The notes under the pieces are model-generated. The model was not told the DNA's origin. It saw nothing but the letters and a program-made list of their open reading frames with translations, and made no database searches. A stretch of 64,000 nt of DNA from Hymenopus coronatus (Eukaryota > Arthropoda > Insecta > Mantodea > Hymenopodidae). Position 1 is the first letter of the stretch. Each line of letters opens with the position of its first letter. A program made the position numbers and the translations under genes. Location: the NCBI GenBank assembly GCA_030762935.1, contig CM060890.1, positions 150,594,629-150,658,628 on the forward strand. Reading direction: 5' to 3'. This document shows, one piece after another, positions 14,266 to 28,279 of this stretch.

Positions 14266-17240
14266 TTGGGGATAAGTCACCATAGCCGAGATTTGAACTC
14301 GGAACCACTTGAGTCAGACACGTTACCACCATCTCAATGTAATAATGAGTTCGGGATAAGTCACCATAACCGAGATTTGAACTCGGAACCACTTGAGTCA
14401 GACACGTTACCAACATCTCAATGTAATGATGAGGTCGGGATAAGTCACCCTAAATAAGATTTGAGCTGGGAACCACTTAAGTCAGACACGTTACCACCAT
14501 CTCAATGTAATAATGAGTTCGGGATAGGTCATTATAACCAAGATTTGAACTCGGAACCACTTGAGTCCGACTTGTTACCGACAACTCAATGTATTAATAA
14601 AGTTGGGATAAGTCACTGTAACTGAGATTTGAACTCGGAACCACTTGAGTCAGACACGTTACCACCATCTCAATGCATCAATGAGTTCGGGATAAGTCAC
14701 CATAACCGAGTTTTGAACTCGGACCACATGAGTCAGACACGTTAACACCATTTCAATGTAATAATGAGTTCGGGATAAGTAATCATAACCGAGAGTTGAC
14801 CTCGTAAAACTTTGAGTCAGACACGTTACCACCATTTCAATGCAATAATGAGGATCGGATAAGTCACAAAAACCGAGATTTGAACTCCGAACCACTTGAG
14901 TCAGACACGTTGCTACCATTTCAGTGCATTAATGAGTTGGGGATAAGTCACCTTAACCGAGATTTGAACTCGGAACCACTTGAGTCAGACACGTTACCAC
15001 CATCTCAATGTAATAATGAGTTCGGGATAAGTCACCATAACCGAGATTTGAACTCGGAACCACTTGAGTCAGACACGTTACCACCATCTCAATTTAATAA
15101 TGACTTTGGGATAGGACACTATAACCATGATTTGAGCTCGGAACCATGTTGAGTCAGACACGCTCCAACCATCTCATGGCAATAATGAGTTCTGTATAGC
15201 TGACCATAATCAGGATTTGAACTCGGATCCTCTTGAGTCCGACACGTTACCACAATCTCAATTTAATAAAGAGTTCGGGATAAGTCATCATAACCGAGAT
15301 TTGAACTCGGAACAGCTTGAGTCAGACACGTTACCAACATCTCAATGTAATGATGAGGTCGGGATAAGTCACCATAACCGAGATTTGAACTCGGAACCAC
15401 TTGAGTCAGACACGTCACCAACATTTCAGTGCATTAATGAGCTCGGGATAAGTCACCATAACCGAGATTTGAACTCGGAACCACTTGAGTCAGACACGTT
15501 ACCACTATCTCAATTTAATATAGAGATCGGGATAAGTCACTATAACCTAGATTTTGACTCGGAACCACTTGAGTCAGACTCGTTATCACCATTTCAATGT
15601 AACAATGAGTTCCGGATAAGTCACTATAACCAAGATTTGAACTCAGAACCACTTGAGTCAGACTCGTTACCGACATCTCAATGTATTAATGAGGTCGGGA
15701 TAAGTCATTGTAACCTAGATTTGAACTCGGAACCACTTAAATCATACACGTTACCACCATTTCAATGCATCAATGAGTTCGGGGTAAGTCATCATAACCG
15801 AGATTTGAACTCGGACCACTTGAGTCAGACACGTTACCACCATTTCAATGTAATAATGAGTTCGGTATAAGTCACCATAACCGAGATTTGACCTCGTAAA
15901 ACTTTGAGTCAGTCACGTAACCATAATTTCAATGTAATAATGAGGTTCGGATAAGTCACCAAAACCGAGATTTGAACTCGGAACCAATTGAGTCAGACAC
16001 GTTACTACCATTTCATGCATAAATGAGTTGGGGATAAGTCACCATAGCCGAGATTTGAACTCGGAACCACCTGAGTCAGACACGTTACCACCATCTCAAT
16101 GTAATAATGAGTTCGGGATAAGTCACCATAACCGAGATTTGAACTCGGAACCACTTGAGTCAGACACGTTACCAACATCTCAATGTAATGATGAGGTCGG
16201 GATAAGTCACCCTAAATAAGATTTGAGCTGGGAACCACTTGAGTCAGACACGTTACCACCAACTCAATGTAATAATGAGTTCGGGATAAGTCACAATAAC
16301 CGAGATTTGAACTCGGAACCACTTGAGTCAGACACGTTACCAACATTTCAGTGCATTAATGAGGTCGGGTTATGTCACCATAACCAAGATTTGAACTCGG
16401 AACCACTTGAGTCAGACACGTTACCACTATCTCAATTTAATATAGAGATCGGGATAAGTCACTATAACCGAGATTTTGACTCGGAACCACTTGAGTCAGA
16501 CTCGTTATCACCATTTCAATGTAACAATGAGTTCCGGATAAGTCACTATAACCAAGATTTGAACCCAGAACCACTTGAGTCAGACTCGTTACCGACATCT
16601 CAATGTATTAATGAGGTCGGGATAAGTCATTGTAACCTAGATTTGAACTCGGAACCACTTAAGTCATACACGTTACCACCATTTCAATGCATCAATGAGT
16701 TCGGGGTAAGTCATCATAACCGAGATTTGAACTCGGACCACTTGAGTCAGACACGTTACCACCATTTCAATGTAATAATGAGTTCGGTATAAGTCACCAT
16801 AACCGAGATTTGACCTCGTAAAACTTTGAGTCAGTCACGTAACCATAATTTCAATGTAATAATGAGGTTCGGATAAGTCACCAAAACCGAGATTTGAACT
16901 CGGAACCAATTGAGTCAGACACGTTACTACCATTTCATGCATAAATGAGTTGGGGATAAGTCACCATAGCCGAGATTTGAACTCGGAACCACTTGAGTCA
17001 GACACGTTACCACCATCTCAATGTAATAATGTGTTCGGGATAAGTCACCATAACCGAGATTTGAACTCGGAACCACTTGAGTCAGACACGTTACCAACAT
17101 CCAAATGTAATGATGAGGTCGGGATAAGTCACCCTAACTAAGATTTGAGCTGGGAACCACTTGAGTCAGACACGTTACCACCAACTCAATGTAATAATGA
17201 GTTCGGGATAAGTCACAATAACCGAGATTTGAACTCGGAA
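14266..17240. repeat. S1 3,941-bp higher-order repeat, copy 2
   Basis: This block is the counterpart of 10325-13299 with the same variant order and few substitutions. It contains the nested 1762-bp (14266-16027) and 922-bp (16028-16949) periods, so long HORs are composed of shorter ones. Confidence 0.86.
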
Positions 17241-19255
17241 CCACTTGAGTCAGACACGTTACCAACATTTCAGTGCATTAATGAGGTCGGGTTATGTCAC
17301 CATAACCAAGATTTGAACTCGGAACCACTTGAGTCAGACACGTTACCACTATCTCAATTTAATATAGAGATCGGGATAAGTCACTATAACCTAGATTTTG
17401 ACTCGGAACCACTTGAGTCAGACTCGTTATCACCATTTCAATGTAACAATGAGTTCCGGATAAGTCACTATAACCAAGATTTGAACCCAGAACTACTTGA
17501 GTCAGACTCGTTACCGACATCTCAATGTATTAATGAGGTCGGGATAAGTCATTGTAACCTAGATTTGAACTCGGAACCACTTAAGTCATACACGTTACCA
17601 CCATTTCAATGCATCAATGAGTTTTCGGGGTAAATCATCATAACCGAGATTTGAACTCGGACCACTTGAGTCAGACACGTTACCACCATTTCAATGTAAT
17701 AATGAGTTCGGTATAAGTCACCTTAACCGAGATTTGACCTCGTAAAACTTTGAGTCAGTCACGTAACCATAATTTCAATGTAATAATGAGGTTCGGATAA
17801 GTCACCAAAACCGAGATTTGAACTCGGAACCACTTGAGTCAGACACGTTACTACCATTTCATGCATAAATGAGTTGGGGATAAGTCACCATAGCCGAGAT
17901 TTGAACTCGGAACCACTTGAGTCAGACACGTTACCACCATCTCAATGTAATAATGAGTTCGGGATAAGTCACCATAACCGAGATTTGAACTCGGAACCAC
18001 TTGAGTCAGACACGTTACCAACATCTCAATGTAATGATGAGGTCGAGATAAGTCACCCTAAATAAGATTTGAGCTGGGAACCACTTGAGTCAGACACGTT
18101 ACCACCAACTCAATGTAATAATGAGTTCGGGATAAGTCACCATAACCGAGATTAAAACTCGGAACCACTTGAGTCAGACACGTTACCACCATCTCAATGT
18201 AATAATGAGATCGGGATAATTCAAAATAACCGAGATTTGAGATCGGAACCACTTGAGTCATACACGTTACCACCACCTCAATGTAATAATGAGTTCGGTA
18301 TAAGTTACATTAACCAAGATTTTAGCTCGGAACCACTTCAGTCAGACACGTTACCACCATCTCAATGTAATGAGTTCGGGATAAGTCACCATAACCGAGA
18401 TTTTAGCTCGGAGCCACTTGAGTAGGAAACGTTACCACCATCTCAGTGTAATATGGAGTTCGATATAATCACCATAACCGAGATTTGAGCTTGGAACCAC
18501 TTGAGTCAGACACGTTACCACCATCTCAATGTAATAATATGGTCGGGATAAGACACTATTACCATGATTTTAGCTCGGAACCACTTGAGTCAGACACGTT
18601 ACTACCATCTCAATGTAATAATGTGGTCGGGATAAGACACCATAACCATGATTTGAGCTCGGAACCACTTGAGTCAGTTACGTTACCACCATCTCAATGT
18701 AATAATGAGGTCGGGATAAGTCACTATAACCAAGATTTGAGCTCGGAACCACTCGAGTCAGACACGGTACCACCATCTCAATTTAATAATGAGTCCGGGA
18801 TAAGTCACCATTACCATGATTTGAACTCTGAACCACTTGAGTCAGACACGTTACCACCATCTCAATGTAATAATGAGATCGGGATAAATCACCATAACCG
18901 AGATTTGAACTCGGAACCACTTGTGTCAGACACTTTACCACCATATCAATGTAAACATAAGTTCAGAATAAGTCACCATAACCCTGATTTGACCTCGTAA
19001 AACCTTGAGACGGACACGTTACCACCATTTCAATGGAATAATGAGGTCGTGATAAGTCACTTTAACCGAGATTTGAACTCGGAACCACTTGAGTTAGACA
19101 GGTTACCACCATTTCAATGCATTAATGAGTTCTGGATAAGTCACCATAATCCAGATTTGAACTCGGAACCACTTGAGTCAGACATGTTACCACCATTTCA
19201 ATCTATTAATGAGTTCGGGATAAGTCACCATAACCAAGATTTGAACTCGGAACCA
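16028..19255. repeat. S1 3,604-bp higher-order repeat, copy 1
   Basis: Landmarks here recur at +3,604 bp (16028 to 19632, 16950 to 20554, 17874 to 21478, 18485 to 22089, 19049 to 22653). A diagnostic variant is GAGTTTTCGGGGTAAATC near 17620, a 2-bp insertion shared only with the copies near 21,225 and 24,830. The match ends near 19,255, where the two copies continue with different monomers. Confidence 0.87.
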
Positions 19256-19631
19256 CTTGAGTCAGACTCGTTACCGACATCTCAATGTATTAATGAGGTC
19301 GGGATAAGTCATTGTAACCTAGATTTGAACTCGGAACCACTTAAATCATACACGTTACCACCATTTCAATGCATCAATGAGTTCGGGGTAAGTCATCATA
19401 ACCGAGATTTGAACTCGGACCACTTGAGTCAGACACGTTACCACCATTTCAATGTAATAATGAGTTCGGTATAAGTCACCATAACCGAGATTTGACCTCG
19501 TAAAACTTTGAGTCAGTCACGTAACCATAATTTCAATGTAATAATGAGGTTCGGATAAGTCACCAAAACCGAGATTTGAACTCGGAACCAATTGAGTCAG
19601 ACACGTTACTACCATTTCATGCATAAATGAG

Positions 19632-22600
19632 TTGGGGATAAGTCACCATAGCCGAGATTTGAACTCGGAACCACTTGAGTCAGACACGTTACCACCATCT
19701 CAATGTAATAATGAGTTCGGGATAAGTCACCATAACCGAGATTTGAACTCGGAACCACTTGAGTCAGACACGTTACCAACATCTCAATGTAATGATGAGG
19801 TCGGGATAAGTCACCCTAAATAAGATTTGAGCTGGGAACCACTTGAGTCAGACACGTTACCACCAACTCAATGTAATAATGAGTTCGCGATAAGTCACAA
19901 TAACCGAGATTTGAACTCGGAACCACTTGAGTCAGACACGTTACCAACATTTCAGTGCATTAATGAGGTCGGGTTATGTCACCATAACCAAGATTTGAAC
20001 TCGGAACCACTTGAGTCAGACACGTTACCACTATCTCAATTTAATATAGAGATCGGGATAAGTCACTATAACCGAGATTTTGACTCGGAACCACTTGAGT
20101 CAGACTCGTTATCACCATTTCAATGTAACAATGAGTTCCGGATAAGTCACTATAACCAAGATTTGAACCCAGAACCACTTGAGTCAGACTCGTTACCGAC
20201 ATCTCAATGTATTAATGAGGTCGGGATAAGTCATTGTAACCTAGATTTGAACTCGGAACCACTTAAGTCATACACGTTACCACCATTTCAATGCATCAAT
20301 GAGTTCGGGGTAAGTCATCATAACCGAGATTTGAACTCGGACCACTTGAGTCAGACACGTTACCACCATTTCAATGTAATAATGAGTTCGGTATAAGTCA
20401 CCATAACCGAGATTTGACCTCGTAAAACTTTGAGTCAGTCACGTAACCATAATTTCAATGTAATAATGAGGTTCGGATAAGTCACCAAAACCGAGATTTG
20501 AACTCGGAACCAATTGAGTCAGACACGTTACTACCATTTCATGCATAAATAAGTTGGGGATAAGTCACCATAGCCGAGATTTGAACTCGGAACCACTTGA
20601 GTCAGACACGTTACCACCATCTCAATGTAATAATGTGTTCGGGATAAGTCACCATAACCGAGATTTGAACTCGGAACCACTTGAGTCAGACACGTTACCA
20701 ACATCCAAATGTAATGATGAGGTCGGGATAAGTCACCCTAACTAAGATTTGAGCTGGGAACCACTTGAGTCAGACACGTTACCACCAACTCAATGTAATA
20801 ATGAGTTCGGGATAAGTCACAATAACCGAGATTTGAACTCGGAACCACTTGAGTCAGACACGTTACCAACATTTCAGTGCATTAATGAGGTCGGGTTATG
20901 TCACCATAACCAAGATTTGAACTCGGAACCACTTGAGTCAGACACGTTACCACTATCTCAATTTAATATAGAGATCGGGATAAGTCACTATAACCTAGAT
21001 TTTGACTCGGAACCACTTGAGTCAGACTCGTTATCACCATTTCAATGTAACAATGAGTTCCGGATAAGTCACTATAACCAAGATTTGAACCCAGAACTAC
21101 TTGAGTCAGACTCGTTACCGACATCTCAATGTATTAATGAGGTCGGGATAAGTCATTGTAACCTAGATTTGAACTCGGAACCACTTAAGTCATACACGTT
21201 ACCACCATTTCAATGCATCAATGAGTTTTCGGGGTAAATCATCATAACCGAGATTTGAACTCGGACCACTTGAGTCAGACACGTTACCACCATTTCAATG
21301 TAATAATGAGTTCGGTATAAGTCACCTTAACCGAGATTTGACCTTGTAAAACTTTGAGTCAGTCACGTAACCATAATTTCAATGTAATAATGAGGTTCGG
21401 ATAAGTCACCAAAACCGAGATTTGAACTCGGAACCACTTGAGTCAGACACGTTACTACCATTTCATGCATAAATGAGTTGGGGATAAGTCACCATAGCCG
21501 AGATTTGAACTCGGAACCACTTGAGTCAGACACGTTACCACCATCTCAATGTAATAATGAGTTCGGGATAAGTCACCATAACCGAGATTTGAACTCGGAA
21601 CCACTTGAGTCAGACACGTTACCAACATCTCAATGTAATGATGAGGTCGAGATAAGTCACCCTAAATAAGATTTGAGCTGGGAACCACTTGAGTCAGACA
21701 CGTTACCACCAACTCAATGTAATAATGAGTTCGGGATAAGTCACCATAACCGAGATTAAAACTCGGAACCACTTGAGTCAGACACGTTACCACCATCTCA
21801 ATGTAATAATGAGATCGGGATAATTCAAAATAACCGAGATTTGAGATCGGAACCACTTGAGTCATACACGTTACCACCACCTCAATGTAATAATGAGTTC
21901 GGTATAAGTTACATTAACCAAGATTTTAGCTCGGAACCACTTCAGTCAGACACGTTACCACCATCTCAATGTAATGAGTTCGGGATAAGTCACCATAACC
22001 GAGATTTTAGCTCGGAGCCACTTGAGTAGGAAACGTTACCACCATCTCAGTGTAATATGGAGTTCGATATAATCACCATAACCGAGATTTGAGCTTGGAA
22101 CCACTTGAGTCAGACACGTTACCACCATCTCAATGTAATAATATGGTCGGGATAAGACACTATTACCATGATTTTAGCTCGGAACCACTTGAGTCAGACA
22201 CGTTACTACCATCTCAATGTAATAATGTGGTCGGGATAAGACACCATAACCATGATTTGAGCTCGGAACCACTTGAGTCAGTTACGTTACCACCATCTCA
22301 ATGTAATAATGAGGTCGGGATAAGTCACTATAACCAAGATTTGAGCTCGGAACCACTCGAGTCAGACACGGTACCACCATCTCAATTTAATAATGAGTCC
22401 GGGATAAGTCACCATTACCATGATTTGAACTCTGAACCACTTGAGTCAGACACGTTACCACCATCTCAATGTAATAATGAGATCGGGATAAATCACCATA
22501 ACCGAGATTTGAACTCGGAACCACTTGTGTCAGACACTTTACCACCATATCAATGTAAAAATAAGTTCAGAATAAGTCACCATAACCGAGATTTGACCTC

Positions 22601-22859
22601 GTAAAACCTTGAGACGGACACGTTACCACCATTTCAATGGAATAATGAGGTCGTGATAAGTCACTTTAACCGAGATTTGAACTCGGAACCACTTGAGTTA
22701 GACAGGTTACCACCATTTCAATGCATTAATGAGTTCTGGATAAGTCACCATAATCGAGATTTGAACTCTGCACCACTTGAGTCAGACATGTTACCACCAT
22801 TTCAATCTATTAATGAGTTCGGGATAAGTCACCATAACCAAGATTTGAACTCGGAACCA
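19632..22859. repeat. S1 3,604-bp higher-order repeat, copy 2
   Basis: This is the near-identical counterpart of 16028-19255. A partial third copy starts at 24161 (+3,607 bp from 20554) and follows to about 25,400, then switches to other monomers. The 3-bp change in spacing reflects small indels. Confidence 0.87.
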
Positions 22860-24150
22860 CTTGAATCAGACACGTTACCACCATCTCAATGAAATAATGA
22901 TTTCGGGATAAGACACTATAACCATGATTTGAGCTGGGAACCACTTGAGTCAGACACGTTACCACCATCTCAATTTAATAATGAGTTCGTGATAGGTCAC
23001 CATAACCGAGATTTGAACTCGGATCCTCTTGAGTCAGGCACATTACCGCCATTTCAATGTGATAAAGAGTTCGGGATAAGTCACCATAACCGAGATTTGA
23101 ACTCGGAACCACTTGAGTCAGACACGTTACCACCATCTCAATGTAATAATGCTGTCGTGATAGGTCACCATAACCGAGTTTTGAGCTCGGAACCACTTGA
23201 TTCAGACACGTTACCACCATCTCAATGTAATAATGTGTTCGGGATAAGTCACCATAACCGAGATTTGAGCTCGGAACCACTTGAGTCAGACACGTTACCA
23301 CCATCTCAATGTAATCTTGAGTTCGGGATAAGGCACTATAACCAAGATTTGAGCTCGGAACCACTTGAGTCAGACACGTTCCCACCATGTCAATGTAATA
23401 ATGAGGTTGGGATAAGTCACCATAACCAAGATTTGAACACGGATCTACTTGAGTCAGACACCATACCACCATCTCAATGTAATGATGAGTTCAGGATAAG
23501 TCACTATAACCAAGATTTGAACTCGGAACCGCTTGAGTCAGACCAATATCCACCATCTCAGTGTAATAATGAGTTCGGGATAAGTCACCATAACCGAGAT
23601 TTGAGCTCGGAACCAGTTGAGTCAGACTCGTTTCCACCATCTCAATGTAATAATGAGTTCGGGATAAGTCACTGTAACTAAGATTTGAGCTCGGAACGAC
23701 TTGAGTCAGACACGTTGCCACCATCTCAATGTAATAATGAGTTCGGGATAAGTCACCATAACCTAGATTTGAACTCGGAACCATTTGAGTCAGACTCGTT
23801 ACCACCATCTCAATGTAATAATGAGTTCGGGATAAATCACTGTAACTAAGATTTGAACTCGGAACCACTAGAATCAGACACGTTACCACCATCTCAATGT
23901 AATAATGAGTTCGGGATAAGTCACTATAACCGAGATTTGAACTCGGGACCACTTGAGTCAGACACGTTACCACCATCTCAATGTAATAATGAGTTCGGTA
24001 TAAGTCACCATAACCGAGATTTGACCTCGTAAAACTTTGAGTCAGTCACGTAACCATAATTTCAATGTAATAATGAGGTTCGGATAAGTCACCAAAACCG
24101 AGATTTGAACTCGGAACCAATTGAGTCAGACACGTTACTACCATTTCATG
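22265..24150. repeat. S1 3,529-bp higher-order repeat, copy 1
   Basis: The segment from the GTCAGTTACG monomer to the ACCTCGTAAAACTTTGAG monomer recurs 3,529 bp downstream. Distinct markers include GAATCTATTAATGAG, GGAATAATGAGGTCGTG, CTCTTGAGTCAGGCACATT, TAATCTTGAGTTCG and GACCAATATCCACC. These monomers are unlike those of the first 18 kb, so the right third of the array is a separate haplotype of the family. Confidence 0.85.
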
Positions 24151-25793
24151 CATAAATGAGTTGGGGATAAGTCACCATAGCCGAGATTTGAACTCGGAAC
24201 CACTTGAGTCAGACACGTTACCACCATCTCAATGTAATAATGTGCTCTGGATAAGTCACCATAACCGAGATTTGAACTCGGAACCACTTGAGTCAGACAC
24301 GTTACCAACATCTAAATGTAATGATGAGGTCGGGATAAGTCACCCTAACTAAGATTTGAGCTGGGAACCACTTGAGTCAGACACGTTACCACCTACTCAA
24401 TGTAATAATGAGTTCGGGATAAGTCACAATAACCGAGATTTGAACTCGGAACCACTTGAGTCAGACACGTTACCAACATTTCAGTGCATTAATGAGGTCG
24501 GGTTATGTCACCATAACCAAGATTTGAACTCGGAACCACTTGAGTCAGACACGTTACCACTATCTCAATTTAATATAGAGATCGGGATAAGTCACTATAA
24601 CCTAGATTTTGACTCGGAACCACTTGAGTCACACTCGTTATCACCATTTCAATGTAACAATGAGTTCCGGATAAGTCACTATAACCAAGATTTGAACCCA
24701 GAACTACTTGAGTCAGACTCGTTACCGACATCTCAATGTATTAATGAGGTCGGGATAAGTCATTGTAACCTAGATTTGAACTCGGAACCACTTAAGTCAT
24801 ACACGTTACCACCATTTCAATGCATCAATGAGTTTTCGGGGTAAATCATCATAACCGAGATTTGAACTCGGACCACTTGAGTCAGACACGTTACCACCAT
24901 TTCAATGTAATAATGAGTTCGGTATAAGTCACCCTAACCGAGATTTGACCTCGTAAAACTTTGAGTCAGTCACGTAACCATAATTTCAATGTAATAATGA
25001 GGTTCGGATAAGTCACCAAAACCGAGATTTGAACTCGGAACCACTTGAGTCAGACACGTTACTACCATTTCATGCATAAATGAGTTGGGGATAAGTCATC
25101 ATAGCCGAGATTTGAACTCGGAACCACTTGAGTCAGACACGTTACCACCATCTCAATGTAATAATGAGTTCGGGATAAGTCACCATAACCGAGATTTGAA
25201 CTCGGAACCACTTGAGTCAGACACGTTACCAACATCTCAATGTAATGATGAGGTCGGGATAAGTCACCCTAAATAAGATTTGAGCTGGGAACCACTTGAG
25301 TCAGACACGTTCCCACCAACTCAATGTAATAATGAGTTCGGGATAAGTCACCATAACCGAGATTAAAACTCGGAACCACTTGAGTCAGACACGTTACCAT
25401 CATCTCAATGTAATAAATGACTTCGTGATAGGTCGCTATAACCAAGATTTGAGCTCGGAACCACTTGAATCAGACACGTTACCACCATCCTAATGTAATA
25501 ATGTGTTCGGGATAAGTCACTATAACCAAGATTTGAGCTCGGAACCACGTGAGTCAGACACGTTACCACCAACTCAATGTAATAATGAGGTCGGGATAAG
25601 TCACCATAACCGAGATTTGAGCTCGGAACCACAGGAGTCAGACTCGTTACCACCATTTCAGTGCAATAATGGGAACGGGATAAGTCACCAAAAACCCAGA
25701 TTTGAACTCGGAACCACTTGAGTCAGACACGTTACCACTATCTCAATGTAATAATGAGATCGGGATAAGTCACTATAACCTAGATTTGAACTC

Positions 25794-27680
25794 GGAACCA
25801 CTTGAGTCAGTTACGTTACCACCATCTCAATGTAATAATGAGGTCGGGATAAGTCACTATAACCAAGATTTGAGCTCGGAACCACTCGAGTCAGACACGG
25901 TACCACCATCTCAATTTAATAATGAGTCTGGGATAAGTCACCATTACCATGATTTGAACTCTGAACCACTTGAGTCAGACACGTTACCACCATCTCAATG
26001 TAATAATGAGATCGGGATAAATCACCATAACCGAGATTTGAACTCGGAACCACTAGTGTCAGACACTTTACCACCATATCAATGTAAAAATAAGTTCAGA
26101 ATAAGTCACCATAACCGAGATTTGACCTCGTAAAACCTTGAGACGGTCACGTTACCACCATTTCAATGGAATAATGAGGTCGTGATAAGTCACTTTAACC
26201 GAGATTTGAACTCGGAACCACTTGAGTTAGACAGGTTACCACCATTTCAATGCATTAATGAGTTCTGGATAAGTCACCATAATCGAGATTTGAACTCGGA
26301 ACCACTTGAGTCAGACATGTTACCACCATTTCAATCTATTAATGAGTTCGGGATAAGTCACCATAACCAAGATTTGAACTCGGAACCACTTGAATCAGAC
26401 ACGTTACCACCATCTCAATGAAATAATGATTTCGGGATAAGACACTATAACCATGATTTGAGCTGGGAACCACTTGAGTCAGACACGTTACCACCATCTC
26501 AATTTAATAATGAGTTCGGGATAGGTCACCATAACCGAGTTTTGAACTCGGATCCTCTTGAGTCAGGCACATTACCGCCATTTCAATGTGATAAAGAGTT
26601 CGGGATAAGTCACCATAACCGAGATTTGAACTCGGAACCACTTGAGTCAGACACGTTACCACCATCTCAATGTAATAATGCTGTCGTGATAGGTCACCAT
26701 AACCGAGTTTTGAGCTCGGAACCACTTGATTCAGACACGTTACCACCATCTCAATGTAATAATGTGTTCGGGATAAGTCACCATAACCGAGATTTGAGCT
26801 CGGAACCACTTGAGTCAGACACGTTACCACCATCTCAATGTAATCTTGAGTTCGGGATAAGGCACTATAACCAAGATTTGAGCTCGGAACCACTTGAGTC
26901 AGACACGTTCCCACCATGTCAATGTAATAATGAGGTTGGGATAAGTCACCATAACCAAGATTTGAACACGGATCTACTTGAGTCAGACACGTTACCACCA
27001 TCTCAATGTAATGATGAGTTCAGGATAAGTCACTATAACCAAGATTTGAACTCGGAACCGCTTGAGTCAGACCAATATCCACCATCTCAGTGTAATAATG
27101 AGTTCGGGATAAGTCACCATAACCGAGATTTCAGCTCGGAACCAGTTGAGTCAGACTCGTTTCCACCATCTCAATGTAATAATGAGTTCGGGATAAGTCA
27201 CTGTAACTAAGATTTGAGCTCGGAACGACTTGAGTCAGACACGTTGCCACCATCTCAATGTAATAATGAGTTCGGGATAAGTCACCATAACCTAGATTTG
27301 AACTCGGAACCATTTGAGTCAGACTCGTTACCACCATCTCAATGTAATAATGAGTTCGGGATAAATCACTGTAACTAAGATTTGAACTCGGAACCACTAG
27401 AATCAGACACGTTACCACCATCTCAATGTAATAATGAGTTCGGGATAAGTCACTATAACCGAGATTTGAACTCGGGACCACTTGAGTCAGACACGTTACC
27501 ACCATCTCAATGTAATAATGAGTTCGGTATAAGTCACCATAACCGAGATTTGACCTCGTAAAACTTTGAGTCAGTCACGTAACCATAATTTCAATGTAAT
27601 AATGAGGTTCGGATAAGTCACCAAAACCGAGATTTGAACTCGGAACCAATTGAGTCAGACACGTTACTACCATTTCATGC
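25794..27680. repeat. S1 3,529-bp higher-order repeat, copy 2
   Basis: This matches 22265-24150 marker by marker. Its second part also recurs 2,015 bp further on (26458 to 28473), so the right edge of the array is made of partially overlapping duplications. Confidence 0.85.
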
Positions 27681-28279
27681 ATAAATGAGTTCGGGATAAG
27701 TCACCATAACCGAGATTTGAGATCGGAACCAGTTGAGTCAGACTCGTTTCCACCATCTCAATGTAATAATGAGTTCGGGATAAGTCACTGTAACTAAGAT
27801 TTGAGCTCGGAACGACTTGAGTCAGACACGTTGCCACCATCTCAATGTAATAATGAGTTCGGGATAAGTCACCATAACCTAGATTTGAACTCGGAACCAT
27901 TTGAGTCAGACTCGTTACCACCATCTCAATGTAATAATGAGTTCGGGATAAATCACTGTAACTAAGATTTGAACTCGGAACCACTAGAATCAGACACGTT
28001 ACCACCATCTCAATGTAATAATGAGTTCGGGATAAGTCACTATAACCGAGATTTGAACTCGGAACCACTTGAGTCAGACTCGTTACCACCATCTCAATGT
28101 AATAATGAGTTCGGGATAAGTCACCATAACCGAGATTTGAACTCGGAACCACTTGAGTCAGACACTTTACCACCATATCAATGTAAAAATAAGTTCAGAA
28201 TAAGTCACCATAACCGAGATTTGACCTCGTAAAACCTTGAGACGGACACGTTACCACCATTTCAATGCATTAATGAGTT

